This document shows positions 60,558 to 64,000 of a DNA stretch of 64,000 bases, in pieces. Position 1 is the stretch's first letter. Every line of letters starts with the position of its first letter. Under the pieces are notes generated by a model. That model did no database searches. It was not told the origin of the DNA and worked only from the letters and a program-made list of their open reading frames with translations. The translations under genes were made by a program, and so were the position numbers. Origin of the DNA: JAHHUH01 sp045123075 (GTDB taxonomy: Bacteria; Bacillota; Negativicutes; Acidaminococcales; Acidaminococcaceae); NCBI GenBank assembly GCA_045123075.1, contig JBGVIJ010000075.1, forward strand, positions 1 through 64,000. Reading direction: 5' to 3'.

Positions 60558-61205
60558 ATGAAACAATTAACAGAAGTAGTATTTATTTTAGACCGTAGCG
60601 GTTCTATGAACGGGTTGGAAAAGGACACAATCGGTGGCTTCAATAGCATGCTTGCCAAACAAAAAGAAGTCGAAGGTGATGTGCTTGTTTCTACCGTTCT
60701 TTTTGATGACAAATGCGGAGTGCTCCACGACCGTTTATCCATCCAAAAAATTAATCCGATGACTGACAAGGAATATTATGTGCGTGGTTGCACTGCTCTG
60801 CTTGATGCGGTGGGTGGTGCGGTTCATCACATTGGTAACGTTCACAAATACGCTCGCGAGGAAGATAGACCGAGTAAGACTTTGTTTGTTATTATCACTG
60901 ATGGCATGGAAAATTCTAGCAAGTATTACACCTACGCAAAAGTGAAACAAATGATTGAACGACAACAAGAACGTTACGGTTGGGAGTTTATGTTTTTGGG
61001 TGCGAATATGGATGCGATTGGCGAAGCAAGACGGTTCGGTATTAAAGAGCATATGGCAACGGAGTACCTTTGTGATGAAGTAGGTACTGCACTTAATTAC
61101 GAGGCTGTCAATGAAGTTATGTGTAACGTAAGAGCTTGCAAGGCAATGAGTGCGAGCTGGAAAGAGAAGATTGAAAAGGATGTGGCAAAGAGGAAACGTA
61201 AATAA
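60558..61205 (+). CDS. VWA domain protein (TerY/YegL-like)
   Basis: The 215-residue protein is a von Willebrand A domain with an intact metal site: DRSGSMNGLE (DxSxS) at about 12-16, the GCTALLDAVG Thr and ITDGMENSS Asp. No TM or signal is seen, so it is cytosolic. It lacks any catalytic domain and probably works as a metal-dependent adaptor, perhaps with the macro protein encoded just before it. The last residues are Lys/Arg rich. Its Shine-Dalgarno AAAGGAGG is strong but lies in an inverted repeat. Confidence 0.9.
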   Translation: MKQLTEVVFILDRSGSMNGLEKDTIGGFNSMLAKQKEVEGDVLVSTVLFDDKCGVLHDRLSIQKINPMTDKEYYVRGCTALLDAVGGAVHHIGNVHKYAREEDRPSKTLFVIITDGMENSSKYYTYAKVKQMIERQQERYGWEFMFLGANMDAIGEARRFGIKEHMATEYLCDEVGTALNYEAVNEVMCNVRACKAMSASWKEKIEKDVAKRKRK

Positions 61206-61220
61206 TTTAAGAAGATAATC

Positions 61221-61310
61221 ATTAACCGCCATACTGCTCCCGTTCAACAGTGAGACATTTTGTTGGCTACTCGTCACAATCGTTTCACTGGAAGCAGCAT
61301 GGCGGTTAAT
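61221..61310. repeat. 90-nt inverted-repeat element between the VWA and two-TM genes
   Basis: Arms of 18 bases (61221-61238 and 61293-61310) match at 17 positions: ATTAACCGCCATACTGCT against the complement of AGCAGCATGGCGGTTAAT. An inner pair CAGTGAGAC/GTTTCACTG extends the fold, leaving a terminal loop of about 25 bases. T-rich sequence follows (TTAGTTTTCGTTTTT), so it may end the VWA transcript, but it is far larger than other terminators here. Confidence 0.7.
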
Positions 61311-61375
61311 TAGTTTTCGTTTTTATGATGAAGTTGTATAATATAAGTAAGATTATAATTTTGCAAAGGTGATAT

Positions 61376-62173
61376 ATGAATAGGAAACAATTTAGATGGT
61401 TAAAAATGATTTTTACAGGTGCTTCTTTTATAATAGCATTTATATTTAAAAGTGAAATTGATTGGAACAATTTGGGAAATAATGAGTTCAAAGAAAATCT
61501 TGTCAATGAATTTGTCTTTAGTATAGCTGTTAGCATTTTTGCTTCTATGATTCTTGTTTGGTTTATTGATGAAATTGAGAAAAATATTCAAGATAAGAAA
61601 AATAGAGATGATGAAAAAGCTGCCATTAAACGTTTTGATAAGGTTTTGAGTCTTTATTTAGAGAGGTATATAATTTTATTTTATTGCGTTTCAACTCCTT
61701 TATTAAATCGTGATTTTAACTCCGTAGAGATGCCCATGAAGTTTAGTTTAAAAGATATGAGGGATTTGCATTATATGACAACTCTTATAAAGGAGAGTTT
61801 TTCGAATAGTTCAGTGGAAGCATTTTTGCAATCCGAATTACAATTAAGAAAAGAAATTATTTCAATTACTGAAAAGTATAGTTTTGAGTATTATCCTAAG
61901 TTCAGTGAATTGTTTACGGAATTTGTACGTGTTTCTCTTAGATATGATACTCATGGAGCGATTATTTTTAATCAAAGGACAGATAAAGACATCGAGTTTA
62001 TAAAAGATTTATTAGAAAACCATGCAGACGAATATCTTTCTAAGATGTTAAGTGGAGAACATTTACATGCTAATGCTGCACATCCATATATTTTTTTGTA
62101 TTTGATGATGAATGAGCAGAGAGATATAATATTAAAATATCAAAAGGCACTACAAGAACTAGAAAAAGAATAA
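61376..62173 (+). CDS. Hypothetical two-TM membrane protein
   Basis: No family is recognised. The 265-residue protein has two hydrophobic helices (about 9-25, MIFTGASFIIAFIF; 45-65, FVFSIAVSIFASMILVWFI). A long charged helical part follows, probably cytosolic, ending in Glu/Lys-rich helix. Codons are A/T-rich. AAAGGTGA precedes ATG 61376, and the restriction enzyme gene begins 19 bases after its stop, so they are likely co-transcribed. The two-TM plus soluble-domain layout resembles the protein at 31533-32291, though no clear sequence similarity is seen. Confidence 0.7.
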   Translation: MNRKQFRWLKMIFTGASFIIAFIFKSEIDWNNLGNNEFKENLVNEFVFSIAVSIFASMILVWFIDEIEKNIQDKKNRDDEKAAIKRFDKVLSLYLERYIILFYCVSTPLLNRDFNSVEMPMKFSLKDMRDLHYMTTLIKESFSNSSVEAFLQSELQLRKEIISITEKYSFEYYPKFSELFTEFVRVSLRYDTHGAIIFNQRTDKDIEFIKDLLENHADEYLSKMLSGEHLHANAAHPYIFLYLMMNEQRDIILKYQKALQELEKE

Positions 62174-62192
62174 GTGGGTAGGGTTGTTCATT

Positions 62193-64000
62193 ATGGAAGA
62201 AAACGTAATAGTTTTGTCTTGGGACGAAATGCAAGCGAGAGCAAAGAAGTTTAAAAAGAAATGGACTAAAGCTGAAGGCAATGAAGAAGCATTGGCACAA
62301 TCTTTCCAAAGAGAAATGTTGGGCGTATTTGGTATTAATGACCCCTTGGCTGTTGGTGCTTTTGAACATAAAGTTAATTTGGACGACGGACATAACGGTT
62401 ACATAGACTACTTTTATCCGAGCAAGATTGCTATAGAAATGAAAAGCAAGGGCAAGGATTTGAACAAAGCTTACGAGCAGTTGAAGAACTATGTTGTTCA
62501 TTTAGAAAAGGAAGCAATGCCTGAACTTTTGATGGTGTGCGATATGGAAAATTTTATTCTGTATAGACGTACTACTGGCGAAAGGTTCAATTTCTTACTG
62601 AAAGATTTTGACAAACATTTGCGTAAGTTTTCTGTGCTTGCCGGTTATGAAACTAAGCACGACTATGACAATCAAATAGAAGTAAATATTAAAGCTGCAG
62701 AACAAATGGCAATGCTTCACGATGAATTGAAAGCTCATGGCTACGAAGGTCATTGTTTGGAAATTTATCTTGTACGTTTATTATTCTGTTTGTTTGCGGA
62801 TGATACAGGAATTTTCGTAAACAATGATTTCTTAAACTATGTTGAGAACTCCAAAGAAGATGGTAGCGATTTGGATGCACGCTTACGTAGTCTATTTGAA
62901 GTTCTTGATATGCCTGACGAGGTTCGCAAAAAACGCAGTTTGCTTTCTGCTGACTTGAAAGCTTTTAGATATATCAACGGCGGTTTGTTTAAAGAAGTTT
63001 TGCCAATGGCAGAGTTCAATGCAAAAATGCGTAGTATGCTTATTGAGTGCAGTTCTTTTGACTGGCACAAGATTAGCCCTGCGATTTTTGGCAGTATGTT
63101 CCAAGGTGTCATGGATAAAAAGCAACGCCGCGAACTTGGAGCTCACTACACTAGTGAAGAAAATATTTTAAAACTTATCAAGCCTTTGTTCTTGGATGAG
63201 TTGTATGCAGAATTTGAAAGAGTAAAAGTTGACAAGTTTCTCCTTGAAAAATTCCACGATAAAATTGCTAACTTAAAATTTTTAGACCCTGCGTGTGGTT
63301 GTGGTAACTTCTTGATTATCACTTACAGGGAGTTGCGTCGTTTGGAACTGGAAGTTTTAAAGATGCAAGTTGAAAGTGCTTACATCAACTTATTTGAAGA
63401 TATTTCTAAATTGATTAGAGTTAATGTAAATCAGTTCTATGGTATCGAAATTGAGGACTTCCCTGCTCAAATCGCAAAAGTTGGTTTGTGGCTGATGGAT
63501 CATCAAATGAATATCGAAGCAAGTAATTATTTTGGCTTGTACTATGTTCGTTTGCCTTTGGTTGATAGTGCTACCATTGTTTGCGACAATGCTTTGCGTA
63601 TTGATTGGGAAAGTGTTGTCTCGAAAAATGAGTTGAATTATATTTTGGGTAATCCTCCGTTTGTGGGTTTTACATATATGACGGCGAGTCAAAAAGAAGA
63701 TATGAAACATATATTCCCTGGTGCAAAGAATTTAGATTTAGTAACGGCTTGGTACAAGATTGCTTCTGATTACATTATAGATACCAAAATAGAATGTGCT
63801 TTTGTATCAACCAATTCTATTACGCAAGGTGAAACAGTAGCGTCTTTATGGGAGCATATCAATATAAAGATAAATTTTGCTTATAAATCTTTTCTTTGGA
63901 ATAATGAAGCTAAATCAAAGGCAAGGGTGCAGTGCGTAATTATAGGGTTCAGTGAGTTTGATAGGGAAGAAAAAGTAATCTATCAAGATGGTGCTAGTAT
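62193..64000 (+). CDS. MmeI-like (type IIL) restriction-modification enzyme, 3' partial
   Basis: The frame is open to the window end, giving 602 residues. A PD-(D/E)xK nuclease is at the N-terminus (Asp72 in YIDYFYPSK, then Glu82-x-Lys84 in AIEMKSK). A helical spacer follows with GAHYTSEENILKLIKPLFL, then an N6-adenine methyltransferase with DPACGCGNFLIITYRELRRL (Asp365) and the catalytic GNPPF (Asn487). This order, nuclease-helical-methylase, is that of MmeI-family enzymes, which cut and methylate in one chain; the target-recognition part would follow beyond the window. The start ATG 62193 has only a weak AGGG site. Confidence 0.9.
   Translation, partial: MEENVIVLSWDEMQARAKKFKKKWTKAEGNEEALAQSFQREMLGVFGINDPLAVGAFEHKVNLDDGHNGYIDYFYPSKIAIEMKSKGKDLNKAYEQLKNYVVHLEKEAMPELLMVCDMENFILYRRTTGERFNFLLKDFDKHLRKFSVLAGYETKHDYDNQIEVNIKAAEQMAMLHDELKAHGYEGHCLEIYLVRLLFCLFADDTGIFVNNDFLNYVENSKEDGSDLDARLRSLFEVLDMPDEVRKKRSLLSADLKAFRYINGGLFKEVLPMAEFNAKMRSMLIECSSFDWHKISPAIFGSMFQGVMDKKQRRELGAHYTSEENILKLIKPLFLDELYAEFERVKVDKFLLEKFHDKIANLKFLDPACGCGNFLIITYRELRRLELEVLKMQVESAYINLFEDISKLIRVNVNQFYGIEIEDFPAQIAKVGLWLMDHQMNIEASNYFGLYYVRLPLVDSATIVCDNALRIDWESVVSKNELNYILGNPPFVGFTYMTASQKEDMKHIFPGAKNLDLVTAWYKIASDYIIDTKIECAFVSTNSITQGETVASLWEHINIKINFAYKSFLWNNEAKSKARVQCVIIGFSEFDREEKVIYQDGAS

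Overview
The window looks like chromosome of a Negativicutes bacterium (diderm Bacillota), probably Acidaminococcaceae, with Phascolarctobacterium as a guess. Many genes and gene orders are Bacillota-type: PurR of the phosphoribosyltransferase-like family, RNase M5 next to rsmA with a G5/3D protein before it, and tRNA-Ser, SRP RNA, dnaX, ybaB, recR and bofA in a row. Two proteins are outer-membrane beta-barrels with signal peptides and terminal phenylalanines (37835-38440 and 44610-45911), which points to a diderm cell. Intergenic regions are short. Most transcription units end in clear hairpin terminators, and no transposase, integrase or phage structural gene was seen.

Layout. 1-4146: an NtrC-like AAA+ regulator cut by the window edge, then a hybrid histidine kinase with its HPt partner. 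4171-8759: a TetR/EamA operon divergent from a Cys-rich metal P-type ATPase, then a YitT membrane protein. 8980-16136: core genes ispE, a GntR regulator, a nucleotidyltransferase, purR, glmU, prs, a polysaccharide deacetylase and pth. 16175-26142: HAD phosphatase, AlaX-type editing protein, threonine aldolase, DedA, map, a TtcA-like tRNA thiolase, pcrA and ligA.

26203-37813 is a defence island read in one direction: Fic, hsdM, an AlbA_2/ATPase protein, hsdS, a two-TM protein, a DUF2971 protein, AbiH and hsdR. It is a type I restriction-modification operon carrying several extra genes. It starts at a promoter with a 15-bp inverted-repeat operator and is bracketed by two closely similar terminator sequences. 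The genes at 30518-34442 are visibly richer in A/T codons than hsdM and hsdR.

37835-59433 returns to housekeeping: an outer-membrane protein, a SpoVB-like flippase, purC with a PurBox-like site, a GltD-like flavoprotein, the 3D/rnmV/rsmA cluster, an OmpP1/FadL porin, redox and stress genes, tRNA-Ser, SRP RNA, dnaX to bofA, a pyridoxine/HMP kinase, a Nudix hydrolase, an LCP ligase, DegV plus FakA (fatty-acid kinase pair), and a LysO exporter split into two genes. A short promoter-hairpin unit in the 55658-55974 gap may encode a small RNA.

59447-64000 is a second accessory/defence region: a macro-domain protein with an HTH-like tail, a VWA protein whose ribosome binding site lies in an 11-bp inverted repeat, a 90-nt inverted-repeat element, a second two-TM protein, and the start of a MmeI-like single-chain restriction-methylation enzyme that runs off the window. 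The strongest candidates for something undescribed are the macro/VWA/hairpin/two-TM group and the extra cassette inside the type I operon.
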